A model generated the notes under the pieces. It worked only from the letters and a program-made list of their open reading frames with translations, had not been told where the DNA came from and searched no databases. Made by a program: the position numbers and the translations under genes. This document shows, in pieces, positions 1 through 10,857 of a stretch of DNA of 64,000 nucleotides; positions within the stretch are counted from its first letter, which is position 1, and every line of letters starts with the position of its first letter. This DNA comes from Mycolicibacterium porcinum (lineage in GTDB: Bacteria; Actinomycetota; Actinomycetes; Mycobacteriales; Mycobacteriaceae), in assembly GCA_001942045.1 (NCBI GenBank), contig MSTD01000004.1, forward strand, positions 45,507 to 109,506, in the 5' to 3' direction.

Positions 1-1549
1 GTTCGGCTTCGACCGGAACCATCGCCGTGGCGGTTCCGGTCCAATCCTCGGCCAGACCTGGATCGGCCGCCGGATCGGTACTGAAAGTTCCTCGTGCACT
101 GTGGTATTCGACCAATTCGCAAGTCAGCTCGGTATTGTCCGATTCCCAGGCCACGGCGAACGCCCCGGCCAGCAAGGGAGCCGACACCCCACTGGCCCAC
201 CGGGCCCTGGCCCCGGCATCGGTGATCGTGTACCGCACCGAATCGACCGCCAGCGCAGCGGGGACCTTCAGCTCGATGGCACGGTCGAGCTTCACCATCG
301 CACGGCGATACTCCGGCGTGCCCGGGGCGCAGTCGACCACGCCGAGCCCGGCGGCATGCCGGGCCTCGACCTCGTTCCAGTCCTGACCCGGTTCACCGAC
401 GCCGTCGAAACCCATCTCCACGAGTGCATCAGCCCGCCAGATGTTGCCGAGGTGCGCGTCGAGTCTGGCGTACTGGAGCCAGCTGTGCCGCGGCGACGCG
501 TCCAGATATTCGCGGGCCTGCTCCACCATGCGCACCGCTTCGTCGAAGGCACCCCGGAAGATGGCGATCCAGCTGCGCTGCAACAGGATCCGGTGAATGT
601 GCAGTGGCTTGCCGAGCTCACGCCAATGTCGTTCGGCGTGTTCCCAGCATTCATCGGCTTCCTTCAACCGACCGAGCCCCAACCGGATCAGTCCGAAATA
701 CAACCAGCTGCGGGACACGTCGTGAGCCCGGGCATGCTCGGCGATCACCGGGTAGGCCGCGGTGATCAAGTCCTGAGTCTCCGCATAGCGACCGGCCGAC
801 CAGGCCAACGCGCCACGCTCGAGCTGGGCACGGGCGGTGGCGAGCTTCCAGTCGCGGGCCTCCGCCCGGGCACCCGCCCGGCGCAACCAAGGCTCGGCCT
901 CATCGAGACGACCGGACTCGATGCAGAACCGGCCGTAGCCCAGGGCTCCCGCTACGAAAAGGTAGTCGGATTCGATGTCGTCGGCGCCGGGCGCGGCGTC
1001 CTGCAGGGCGTCGAGCACCTCGGCCCACACCGGCACCGACGCGGCATACAGGTCGTCGTCGCACAGACCGCTCGCGATCAGAATCCGGCTGTAGCAGATC
1101 AGGTTACGGTGTTCGGGCACCAAATCGTCGAAATCCCCTGGGGTTTCGACCAGCGCGGCCAGGTGCGCCGCGGCACCGTCGTGATCACCGCGGGCCGCGG
1201 CGAGTCCGGCGTCGAGAAACTCGACGCGGCGGGTGTATCGGCAGATCATGCGATCGATGTCGCGGTCGGACATGGTGGCCTCGACGGCCAGGTCGGGGCG
1301 TTGTCCGGAACGGATCGCGACGTAGATCGCCAGACAGTCACGGATGCGGGAAATGCTTTCCACCACACCCTCATACGCGGTGCGCACCAGATAGATCTCA
1401 CCCAGTTGGGCGAACACCTCGAGGGCATAGTCGTCGCGGTCGGCCTGCTCGACCAGTGGCAGCAATGACACCAGCAGGTCGCGGGCGGGACCCTCCTCGG
1501 CAGCCAGCGCCAGGTGACGAGCGCGGTCGAGATCGCCGGCGATGGTCAC
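1..1549 (-). CDS. Large TPR-like hypothetical protein, C-terminus cut by window edge
   Basis: An open frame runs without a stop from position 1549 to the left edge (516 codons seen), so the C-terminus is missing. The protein is rich in Ala, Glu, Arg and Leu and forms repeated helix pairs, for example stretches around EAEPWLRRAGARAEARDW and KEADECWEHAERHW, which look like degenerate tetratricopeptide repeats. No catalytic motif, signal peptide or membrane segment was seen. The GTG at 1549 is the first plausible start, because the upstream ATG at 1560 runs straight into a stop. The gene follows a terminator hairpin that ends the preceding lipoprotein gene, so it is probably its own transcription unit. 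TPR proteins usually mediate protein-protein contacts. The specific function is unknown, and the alternative is a regulator with an effector domain beyond the edge. Confidence 0.75.
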   Translation of the reverse strand, partial: MTIAGDLDRARHLALAAEEGPARDLLVSLLPLVEQADRDDYALEVFAQLGEIYLVRTAYEGVVESISRIRDCLAIYVAIRSGQRPDLAVEATMSDRDIDRMICRYTRRVEFLDAGLAAARGDHDGAAAHLAALVETPGDFDDLVPEHRNLICYSRILIASGLCDDDLYAASVPVWAEVLDALQDAAPGADDIESDYLFVAGALGYGRFCIESGRLDEAEPWLRRAGARAEARDWKLATARAQLERGALAWSAGRYAETQDLITAAYPVIAEHARAHDVSRSWLYFGLIRLGLGRLKEADECWEHAERHWRELGKPLHIHRILLQRSWIAIFRGAFDEAVRMVEQAREYLDASPRHSWLQYARLDAHLGNIWRADALVEMGFDGVGEPGQDWNEVEARHAAGLGVVDCAPGTPEYRRAMVKLDRAIELKVPAALAVDSVRYTITDAGARARWASGVSAPLLAGAFAVAWESDNTELTCELVEYHSARGTFSTDPAADPGLAEDWTGTATAMVPVEAE

Positions 1550-1559
1550 CTCTGCACCA

Positions 1560-1607
1560 TATAAAAGCGGCGGGCGTGCCCGGCACATGGTCTGCCGGGC
1601 ACGCCCG
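1560..1607 (-). terminator. Rho-independent terminator after the lipoprotein gene
   Basis: A perfect 15-bp inverted repeat (CGGGCGTGCCCGGCA, 1571–1585, with its complement at 1593–1607) has a 7-nt loop. On the minus strand it is followed by CTTTTAT. It lies between the LpqH-type gene (ends 1621) and the TPR-like gene (starts 1549), both on the minus strand, and so separates their transcripts. Confidence 0.85.
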
Positions 1608-1620
1608 CCTTGTCGGGGGA

Positions 1621-2124
1621 TCAGCTGCAGGACACCGTGATGGTGAACGGCTTGTTGATCATCCCGGCCATCGGGTTCTTCATGTCGGCGCCCGACGCTT
1701 CGCCGGTGATCGTGTAGGTGTCCCCGTCGACCTTGACCTCGGCCGACCCGACCTTGACCCCCATCGCCTCGCTGACCGCGAGTGCGCTGCCGTCGTAGAC
1801 CAGGCCGAGCGACTCGACCTTCGGCGTGGCCTCGTCGGTCATCACCACGCCGAGGCCCTGCTGGCCGCCTATCGCGGCGCTGCCCACGTTGATCTTGCCG
1901 CCCTGCTTGACGCAGGTGACCGAGTTCAGGTCCAGGCCCGCCAGATCGGCTCCGTCGACCTTCACCTGGGCGTTGCTGCCTGAGCTGACCTTGGTGTCGG
2001 ATGCCTTGGTGTCGGATGCCGAAGCGGTCGGCTTGTCGGCGGGCTTGTCGTCCGAGCAGCCCACCAGCACCACACCGGTCGCGAGCAGTCCCATGGCGCC
2101 TGCGATCACTCGATTCATGGTCAT
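1621..2124 (-). CDS. LpqH-family (19-kDa antigen-like) lipoprotein
   Basis: A 167-residue exported lipoprotein. Residues 1–23 form a signal peptide with a hydrophobic core and a lipobox ending VLVGC, so Cys23 should be diacylated and the protein anchored on the outer face of the membrane. A Lys/Ser/Asp/Thr-rich linker (about 24–50) is followed by a compact domain. The C-terminal pattern YTITGEASGADMKNPM and the final SCS closely resemble the mycobacterial 19-kDa antigen LpqH, including the two domain cysteines. LpqH proteins are surface lipoproteins and TLR2 agonists with no known enzymatic role. The ATG at 2124 was chosen because GGGGAAG precedes it at normal spacing and the signal peptide begins there. 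It is likely an LpqH paralogue rather than lpqH itself. Confidence 0.88.
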   Translation of the reverse strand: MTMNRVIAGAMGLLATGVVLVGCSDDKPADKPTASASDTKASDTKVSSGSNAQVKVDGADLAGLDLNSVTCVKQGGKINVGSAAIGGQQGLGVVMTDEATPKVESLGLVYDGSALAVSEAMGVKVGSAEVKVDGDTYTITGEASGADMKNPMAGMINKPFTITVSCS

Positions 2125-2240
2125 TGCGTCTTCCCCTTCGTTCCGCGTTGCCCCGATGGCTCCGTCGTGCGCCCAGTCAATGCCGGGCCAAGGGCTACCG
2201 ATCCCAAGAAATGTCGGTTCCCGCAGGTAACGTGGGTTTC

Positions 2241-2567
2241 GTGACCAAGGACCCAGAGCAACCGGATCAGCCAGAGGAATCCGCCGGTGCCGTGGAGGGC
2301 GAGATCGTTCCCGCCCCTCCGTCCACTGGCTCGGCGGCCGCGCCCGTCGAGGTGCCCGACACCGGCTACACCCCCGCGGGGGTGCCGACGTTCGACGCGG
2401 TCCGGGAGAAGATCGAAACCCGGTACGGCACCGCGCTGGGGGCGGCCGAGCTGGCCGCCGAGACACCCGAGGGCCGCTCCGTCGAGGAGCAGTACGAGAA
2501 GCGCCAGCAGGCCGCGGCCGAGCGCTTGCAGCAGATCCGTGAGTCCATGCACAAGGACGACACCTGA
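2241..2567 (+). CDS. Small acidic hypothetical protein
   Basis: A 108-residue cytoplasmic protein. The first 50 residues are Pro, Glu and Ala rich and probably disordered. Residues 55–108 are predicted helical and charged (VEEQYEKRQQAAAERLQQIR), possibly a short coiled coil. GTG at 2241 is preferred because TAACGT lies 7 nt upstream, the mycobacterial leaderless-promoter arrangement; an in-frame GTG at 2232 is the alternative. It ends 3 nt before the winged-helix gene at 2571, so the two are probably co-transcribed and translationally coupled. I do not recognise a family beyond short proteins found next to uvrA in mycobacteria (perhaps Rv1638A-like). No function can be assigned. Confidence 0.7.
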   Translation: MTKDPEQPDQPEESAGAVEGEIVPAPPSTGSAAAPVEVPDTGYTPAGVPTFDAVREKIETRYGTALGAAELAAETPEGRSVEEQYEKRQQAAAERLQQIRESMHKDDT

Positions 2568-2570
2568 TCC

Positions 2571-3737
2571 GTGCGCACGTTCACTGTTGCCGAGCGCCGG
2601 GCCCGGCTGGCCCGCCGCCATTTCCTGAGCCGGCCGGCGTCCTCCGTCGCCGGCACCACGGGCGCCTTCGTCGGCCTGCACGCCACCGATCCCTCGACCC
2701 CGTACTTGTCGCTGTTTGCGCGGCTACCCGGCTTCGCCGTCGACGATCTCGACGACGAGCTGTACCGGCGGCGCTCGCTGCTCAAACACCTCGCGATGCG
2801 CCGCACGCTGTGGATCGTCCGCACCGAGGACCTGCCACTGGTGCAGGCCGGGGCCAGTGACCGGGTGGCCGGCAACGAGCAGCGCAAGCTCGTCGGCGAT
2901 GTGGAGAAGGCCGGTATAGCCGCCGACGGCGCCCGATGGCTGGACACGGCCTGTCAGGCGGTCCTGGCCCATCTACGCAAGCACGGACCGACCCCCGCGG
3001 CCCAGCTACGCACTGCACTGCCCGAACTCGCCGGGAGTTTCGACCCGGCGCCGGGAAAGCGCTGGGGTGGTGAGACTCCGCTTTCCCCAAGGGTTTTGAC
3101 GGTGCTCGGGGTACGTGGCGAGATCGTCCGCGGACCAAACGACAGCGGTTGGACCAACTCACGGCACCGGTGGGCGGTCACCTCCGAATGGCTCGGAACA
3201 TCGGTGCCGACCGCTGAGCCGGACCATGCCCGCGCCGAGCTGGTGCGCACCTGGCTGCGGACGTTCGGCCCGGCCACCGTCACCGACATCAAATGGTGGT
3301 TCGGCAACACCCTGACCTGGGCCCGCCACGCCCTGCGCGATATCGACGCCGTCGAGGTGGACCTGGACGGCACCCCCGGTTACGTCCTGCCCGACGACCT
3401 CGACGTCGAACCGGACGCCGAGCCGTGGGCGGCTCTGCTCCCGGGTCTGGACGTCACCACGATGGGGTGGTTCGACCGCGATTGGTACCTCGGCGATCAT
3501 CGCCCGGAGGTGTTCGACACCAACGGCAACGGCGGACCGACGGCCTGGTGGAATGGCCGGATCGTGGGCGGCTGGGGCCAGGACGCTGAGGGCCGTGTCC
3601 AGCTTCATCTGCTGGAGGAGGTCGGCCGCGACGGCACCCGTGCGCTGCAGCAGCGCGCGGACGCTCTCACCGACTGGCTCGCCGGAGCCCGCGCCAATCC
3701 ACGGTTCCCGTCGCCGCTGTCCAAGAGCAAGAGGTAG
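2571..3737 (+). CDS. Winged-helix DNA-binding protein of the AlkZ/YcaQ (HTH_42) superfamily
   Basis: A 388-residue protein of the HTH_42 superfamily, three tandem winged helices ending in a beta barrel. The family includes AlkZ and YcaQ, DNA glycosylases that unhook bulky alkyl adducts and interstrand crosslinks. The signature segment near the N-terminus is visible as FVGLHATDPSTPYLSLFAR (about 32–50). In AlkZ the equivalent position reads Q-x-Q and in YcaQ Q-x-D, but here it reads H-A-T, so glycosylase activity is not assured. The start GTG at 2571 lies 3 nt after the preceding stop. It converges on uvrA, the excision-repair damage sensor, which fits a repair role without proving one. Alternative: a non-catalytic DNA-binding homologue. 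Confidence 0.85.
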   Translation: MRTFTVAERRARLARRHFLSRPASSVAGTTGAFVGLHATDPSTPYLSLFARLPGFAVDDLDDELYRRRSLLKHLAMRRTLWIVRTEDLPLVQAGASDRVAGNEQRKLVGDVEKAGIAADGARWLDTACQAVLAHLRKHGPTPAAQLRTALPELAGSFDPAPGKRWGGETPLSPRVLTVLGVRGEIVRGPNDSGWTNSRHRWAVTSEWLGTSVPTAEPDHARAELVRTWLRTFGPATVTDIKWWFGNTLTWARHALRDIDAVEVDLDGTPGYVLPDDLDVEPDAEPWAALLPGLDVTTMGWFDRDWYLGDHRPEVFDTNGNGGPTAWWNGRIVGGWGQDAEGRVQLHLLEEVGRDGTRALQQRADALTDWLAGARANPRFPSPLSKSKR

Positions 3738-3812
3738 TGCCGAAACGACGGTTCTTGACGACAAATCAGGCGGATCCCATCAGAAACCGTAGCCTCGGCG
3801 AGACGCTGCACC

Positions 3813-6707
<2,895 letters not shown>

Positions 6708-6780
6708 GCGTTTCCTTTCCCACGACAGACTTCACGCCCATGCTATGTGCGACCACCGACAAGCCCGATACGGTGGCGCT

Positions 6781-7464
6781 ATGACCAGTCCCCACATCGC
6801 GGTTGACGACACGTACACCGGTCACCAGGAACCCGGAACCGCTGCCAGGCGCACCCTCCCGAACGCCTCGATCATCAAGGTGTCGGTCGGGCCCATGGAC
6901 AACAACGCCTACCTGGTGACCTGCGATTCCACCGGTGAGACCCTGCTCATCGACGCCGCGAACGACGCCGAGGTGCTGCTGGACGTGATCAAACAGCAGG
7001 CACCCAAGCTGTCCCTGATCGTCACCAGCCACCAGCACTTCGACCACTGGCAGGCGCTGAAGTCTGTGGCAGAGGTCACCGGGGCACCCACCGCGGCGCA
7101 CTCCCTCGACGCCGAGCCGTTGCCGGTCACCCCCGACCGGATCCTCGCCGATGGCGACACCATCACGATCGGCGACCTGACGTTCGACGTGATCCATCTC
7201 CAGGGCCACACCGAGGGATCGGTGGCCCTGGCCCTCAAGTCACCCGACGGCGTCACGCACCTGTTCACCGGCGACTGCCTGTTTCCCGGTGGCGTCGGCA
7301 AGACCTGGCAGCCCGGAGACTTCGAGCGACTCCTGGGCGATGTGAGCACCAAGGTGTTCGACGTCTACGACGACAGCACCGTCGTGTACCCCGGCCACGG
7401 AGACGACACCACGCTCGGCACCGAACGTCCCCACCTCGGGGAGTGGCGCGAGCGCGGTTGGTAG
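6781..7464 (+). CDS. Metallo-beta-lactamase-fold hydrolase
   Basis: A 227-residue single-domain MBL-fold protein. The metal-binding motif HQHFDH is present (H-x-H-x-D-H), followed by the GHTEGS histidine, the TGDCLF aspartate and a C-terminal PGHGDDT histidine, so a dinuclear zinc or iron site should be intact. Family members hydrolyse thioesters such as glutathione or mycothiol conjugates; the true substrate is unknown. ATG at 6781 has TACGGT 6 nt upstream, a leaderless-promoter pattern, and diverges from uvrA across 73 bp. By position it is the Rv1637c counterpart. Confidence 0.92.
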   Translation: MTSPHIAVDDTYTGHQEPGTAARRTLPNASIIKVSVGPMDNNAYLVTCDSTGETLLIDAANDAEVLLDVIKQQAPKLSLIVTSHQHFDHWQALKSVAEVTGAPTAAHSLDAEPLPVTPDRILADGDTITIGDLTFDVIHLQGHTEGSVALALKSPDGVTHLFTGDCLFPGGVGKTWQPGDFERLLGDVSTKVFDVYDDSTVVYPGHGDDTTLGTERPHLGEWRERGW

Positions 7465-7486
7465 TCGGTCAGCCCGTACGGGCGGC

Positions 7487-7930
7487 TCAGCTGGTGTGGA
7501 CGATGAGCACGTCGGTCTTGGACCGGCGAGCCACGTTCGCGGGCACCGAGCCCAGCAGACGACCGGCGATGGTGCTCAGGCCGACGTTGCCGACCACCAG
7601 CAGATCCGCCGAGACATCCTCGGCCAGCTCGACGAGCGCATCGACAGGGGCGCCGACGACCGGCCGCTCCTCGATGTCGGTGGCGCCGGCGGCCTTCGCC
7701 CGGTCGGTGGCTTCCCGCAGGATGGCGTAGATCGGCGCATTGCCGGCCATCTTGTAGCCCTCGTCCTTGAGCACGTCGGCGGCACGCTGGTCTTCGCTCT
7801 GCGGGAAGTACGCGGTTGCCACGATCAGCTTGGCATTCGAGCCGGCGGCAATCTGACCGGCGCGGTCGACTGCACGCAACGACGAATCAGATCCGTCCGT
7901 GCCGACCACCACGGTTCGATACGCGCTCAT
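7487..7930 (-). CDS. Universal stress protein, cAMP-binding type (Rv1636-like)
   Basis: A 147-residue single-domain USP with the N-terminal VVVGTDGSDSS and C-terminal VVGNVGLSTIAGRLLGSVP nucleotide-binding motifs. As I recall it, the sequence is very close to M. tuberculosis Rv1636 (TB15.3), which binds cAMP better than ATP and is thought to buffer intracellular cAMP. ATG at 7930 is preferred over the in-frame TTG at 7933 because GGGAGGG sits 5 nt upstream. It converges on the MBL hydrolase gene, with a 22-bp gap containing only a short palindrome. Confidence 0.93.
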   Translation of the reverse strand: MSAYRTVVVGTDGSDSSLRAVDRAGQIAAGSNAKLIVATAYFPQSEDQRAADVLKDEGYKMAGNAPIYAILREATDRAKAAGATDIEERPVVGAPVDALVELAEDVSADLLVVGNVGLSTIAGRLLGSVPANVARRSKTDVLIVHTS

Positions 7931-8276
7931 CAATACCCTCCCACTGTCAGTTGCAACGCCACCCGAGACAGTAACCCGTCACCGCTGACCAGGGGTGCGA
8001 ATCACGACACCCACACGGACAACCGGCAACTGGACCCCATGAACAGGCCCCGAACGGCGATTCGGCACTGATGTTAACCCTCGGAACCGCAAAATCGGTG
8101 CTGACCGTGACGTAGTCGACGCCGACCGAAACAGGGTTGCCGTCAGGACGATTCGCCGCCCGTAGTGATCCAGCTCATCTACCTGCGAGAGTCGGCAATC
8201 ACGCTGTCGGAGAGAGCGAGTCGGGTGGCTCAGGTTAACCTTTGCCATCGGTTGAGGGGGTGACACCGTCGCTGAC
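7931..8276. promoter_or_regulatory. 346-bp divergent intergenic region
   Basis: This gap separates the leftward stress-protein gene from the rightward glycosyltransferase gene and must hold both promoters. GTTAACC motifs occur near 8070 and inside GGTTAACC at 8233–8240. No coding frame with convincing composition, no tRNA and no strong terminator was seen. The sites cannot be assigned to a regulator. Confidence 0.4.
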
Positions 8277-9815
8277 GTGGATCTATCGCTGAATGACCGT
8301 GCCGATGGCACGGACCGCGGGGTCGGTCGAGAAGTCCGATTCGACGCTCTGGCGGTGGCCGCATTCGCCGTTGTGCTGTGCGCTTTGGGGGCCGCGCGGC
8401 CTTCGCTGTGGTTCGACGAGGCCGCCACCATATCGGCGGCCACCCGCTCGGTTTCCCAGCTGTGGGAGCTGATCGGCCACATCGACGCGGTACACGGCCT
8501 CTACTACCTCGGCATGCACGGATGGTTCGCCGTGTTCCCGGCAACCGAGTTCTGGTCCCGCCTCTCCAGCTGCCTGGCGGTCGGTGGCGCCGCGGCCGGA
8601 GTGGCGGTACTCGGCCGCCAGTTCTGCAATCGGACGGTGTCGGTCTGTGCCGCAGTTCTTTTCGCAATACTCCCCAGGATCACCTGGGCCGGCATCGAGG
8701 CCCGGTCCTATTCGTGGTCGACGCTGGTCGCGGTGTGGCTCACGGTACTGCTCGTCTCGGCGATCCTGCGCGATCACGCCGCGCGGTGGGCGGCATACGG
8801 TGCACTGCTGGTGTTTTCGACGGTGCTGAACATCTTCGTGGTGCTGATGGTGGTTCCGCACGCAGTGGCCGTATTCCTTCTCAGCGAGGATCGTCGCATC
8901 CGGACCAGGTGGGCGACGGTCACCGCGGTAGCCGTGGCGGTCGTGATCCCGTTCGTGTTGTGGTGCCGTTCGCAGAGCTTTCAGGTCGGCTGGATCTCAC
9001 CGCCGGGCCTGCACACGGTCACCGAAGTCGTCCTGGAGCAGTACTTCGACCACAGCGTGGCCTTCGCACTCCTGGCGGCCGCAACGCTGAGCGCACCACT
9101 GCTCGTCCGCCGGCTGCGGCCCACCGACGCGAGCACGCGACGACTGGTGATCGTGGCCGCGGTGTGGGTGGTGGCACCGACTGCGGTGCTCGTGACGTAT
9201 TCGGCAGTCGCCCAACCGCTTTACTACCCGCGTTACCTCTGTTTCACCACACCCGCGATGGCGCTGCTACTCGCCGTGTGTGTGGTGGCCCTGGCTCGCA
9301 GCCGTGAATGGATCACCGCGGCGTTGGCGGTCTTCGCGTTGGCCGCAACACCGAACTACATCACCGTGCAACGCGGCCCATATGCCAAGGAGGGCATGGA
9401 TTTCAGCCAGGTGGCCGACGTCATCACGGCGCAGTCCTCCCCCGGAGACTGCGTGATCTTCGACAACACCACCACGTGGAAGCCGGGACCCATCCGACCC
9501 ATCACCGCCGCCCGCCCCGCCGCGTACGCCCACCTGGTCGACCCCGGCCGTGGGGCCCGGGCCTGGCAACGAAATCGGTTGTGGGATGCGCACCTCGGGA
9601 TCTGGGGTGTCGCCGACGAGGTGCGCCGATGCACGGTGCTGTGGACCGTGTCCGAACGCGACCCCGCGGTGCCGAGTCGCCAGAGCGGACAAGGCCTACC
9701 GCCCGGCCCCCGACTGGACCGCGCTCCCGCCTATCAGGTGCCCGAAAGCATGGGCTTTCACATCGTCGAACGCTGGCAGTTCAACTTCGCCCAGGTGGTG
9801 AAGTCCACCCGGTGA
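8277..9815 (+). CDS. GT-C family polyprenol-dependent (manno)glycosyltransferase, CapA (Rv1635c) position homologue
   Basis: A 512-residue polytopic membrane protein with about ten hydrophobic segments between residues 20 and 370 and an extracytoplasmic C-terminal domain (about 380–512). The first external loop carries SLWFDEAATI, the D-E acidic pair typical of GT-C (GT39-like) enzymes that take sugars from polyprenyl phosphates. It lies exactly where M. tuberculosis has Rv1635c (CapA, which adds the first mannose cap to lipoarabinomannan), between the stress-protein gene and the Rv1634-like MFS gene. Synteny therefore suggests envelope mannosylation, with donor polyprenyl-phosphomannose made by the Ppm1 encoded at 41.3–42.1 kb. 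The acceptor is uncertain. The GTG start at 8277 is the only reasonable one before the first helix. Confidence 0.85.
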   Translation: MDLSLNDRADGTDRGVGREVRFDALAVAAFAVVLCALGAARPSLWFDEAATISAATRSVSQLWELIGHIDAVHGLYYLGMHGWFAVFPATEFWSRLSSCLAVGGAAAGVAVLGRQFCNRTVSVCAAVLFAILPRITWAGIEARSYSWSTLVAVWLTVLLVSAILRDHAARWAAYGALLVFSTVLNIFVVLMVVPHAVAVFLLSEDRRIRTRWATVTAVAVAVVIPFVLWCRSQSFQVGWISPPGLHTVTEVVLEQYFDHSVAFALLAAATLSAPLLVRRLRPTDASTRRLVIVAAVWVVAPTAVLVTYSAVAQPLYYPRYLCFTTPAMALLLAVCVVALARSREWITAALAVFALAATPNYITVQRGPYAKEGMDFSQVADVITAQSSPGDCVIFDNTTTWKPGPIRPITAARPAAYAHLVDPGRGARAWQRNRLWDAHLGIWGVADEVRRCTVLWTVSERDPAVPSRQSGQGLPPGPRLDRAPAYQVPESMGFHIVERWQFNFAQVVKSTR

Positions 9816-9816
9816 G

Positions 9817-10668
9817 TCAGCCGCGGCGGCGACCGAAGTACATCTCCTGGGTCGTCGAGCACACGAGCTGCCCGGCCCGGTTGTAGAGGGTGGCGTTGGC
9901 CAGTCCGCGCCCGTTGATGCCGCTGGGTGAAACCTGGTCGGACAACACCCAATCCGTCAGGTCGGCGGGGCGATGGAACCAGATCGCGAGGTCGATCAAC
10001 GCCGAGAATGTGGTCACGTGGGTGCCGCGCCGCATCGACAGGGTGGCATCCAGCAGCGAGGTACCCGAAAAGTACGTCAGCAGACAGCTGTTGACGATCG
10101 GATCGTCGGCGACTGGTTCGGCCGGGCGCCACCACATCCGGGTGTGCTCCGGCGGTTCCGGCAGATCGATCGCCAGTCGTGGCGGCGGGTCGATGTAGCG
10201 CCGTTCGATCCACTGCGGGCGCACCCAGAACCCGCCGGCCTCGTCGGCGAACGCCTGCAGCTGCTCCTCGACCGGCGGCAGGGTCTCGGGATCGGGCACG
10301 TCCGGTCGGCGCTGCTGGTAATCCGCGGCGTCCATGGGAACGCTGAACGAGACGAGCGCTTCCAGCAACACCTCGTCGCCCTGGCGGCCGATAACCCGGC
10401 GCGTGGACAGCGAGCCACCGTCACGCAGGTTACTCACCTCCATATGCACCGGATACCGGGCATCGCCGGCCCGGAGCAGGTAAGCGTGCAGGCTGTGCGG
10501 CAACCGCCCGGGGACGGTGCGGCTGGCGGCCATCAGGGCCTGGGCGGCGATGTGGCCGCCCACGATGTGATGGCTGGGATTGTCCCGCTGCTCGGCGACG
10601 AACATGCCGTCACCCGACTCCGTCAGGTCGAGCGTGGACAGGACGTCGGCAAGGGGCAGCATGGGCAC
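9817..10668 (-). CDS. Acyl-CoA thioesterase II (TesB family)
   Basis: A 283-residue double-hotdog thioesterase that hydrolyses acyl-CoA to free acid and CoA. The N-terminal HIVGGHIAAQALMAASRT and HAYLLRAGD segments and the C-terminal HRPADLTDWVL and GRGLANATLYNRAGQLVCST segments are hallmarks of TesB. The catalytic Asp, Thr/Ser and Gln region is present in the second hotdog. GTG at 10668 and ATG at 10662 are both possible starts. It lies just downstream of tRNA-Cys with a GC-rich hairpin between. It ends 2 nt after the convergent glycosyltransferase stop. Confidence 0.92.
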   Translation of the reverse strand: MPMLPLADVLSTLDLTESGDGMFVAEQRDNPSHHIVGGHIAAQALMAASRTVPGRLPHSLHAYLLRAGDARYPVHMEVSNLRDGGSLSTRRVIGRQGDEVLLEALVSFSVPMDAADYQQRRPDVPDPETLPPVEEQLQAFADEAGGFWVRPQWIERRYIDPPPRLAIDLPEPPEHTRMWWRPAEPVADDPIVNSCLLTYFSGTSLLDATLSMRRGTHVTTFSALIDLAIWFHRPADLTDWVLSDQVSPSGINGRGLANATLYNRAGQLVCSTTQEMYFGRRRG

Positions 10669-10686
10669 CGCAGTATTATTCGATGC

Positions 10687-10714
10687 AGCCCCCGCCCGTC
10701 AGTGGGCGGGGGCT
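10687..10714 (-). terminator. GC-rich hairpin downstream of tRNA-Cys
   Basis: A perfect 11-bp inverted repeat (AGCCCCCGCCC at 10687–10697, complement at 10704–10714) with a 6-nt loop starts 9 nt beyond the tRNA 3' end. There is no following U tract, so it acts either as an intrinsic terminator without a tail, as is common in mycobacteria, or as a 3' processing signal. Confidence 0.55.
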
Positions 10715-10722
10715 CTCATCCG

Positions 10723-10793
10723 AGCGAGTGACGGGACTCGAACCCGTGTAAACGGCTTTGCAGGCCGGTGCCTAACCACTCAGCCACACCCGC
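10723..10793 (-). tRNA. tRNA-Cys (anticodon GCA)
   Basis: On the minus strand a 71-nt cloverleaf begins GCGGGTG and its acceptor 3' strand is CACTCGC, pairing over seven positions with one G-U. The anticodon arm is CCGGC–CTGCAAA–GCCGG, giving anticodon GCA. The T arm contains the expected GGTTCGAATCCC. The discriminator base is U, as required by cysteinyl-tRNA synthetase. CCA is not encoded. Confidence 0.96.
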
Positions 10794-10857
10794 ATCACGA
10801 GTTACAGTGCCAGGCACTCCGGCGCCCGCCCATAGTTTCGATCGCAATGATCACTAA

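Noticed and set aside
101..1468. 455-codon plus-strand open frame
   Set aside because: It lies antisense to the TPR-like gene, and its translation is low-quality (many G, R, P and H) with no motif. The minus-strand frame has normal codon use and helical repeats.
7472..7483. GCCCGTACGGGC palindrome between two convergent genes
   Set aside because: It could act as a weak bidirectional terminator, but the stem is 6 bp with no loop or T tract, so it is not called.
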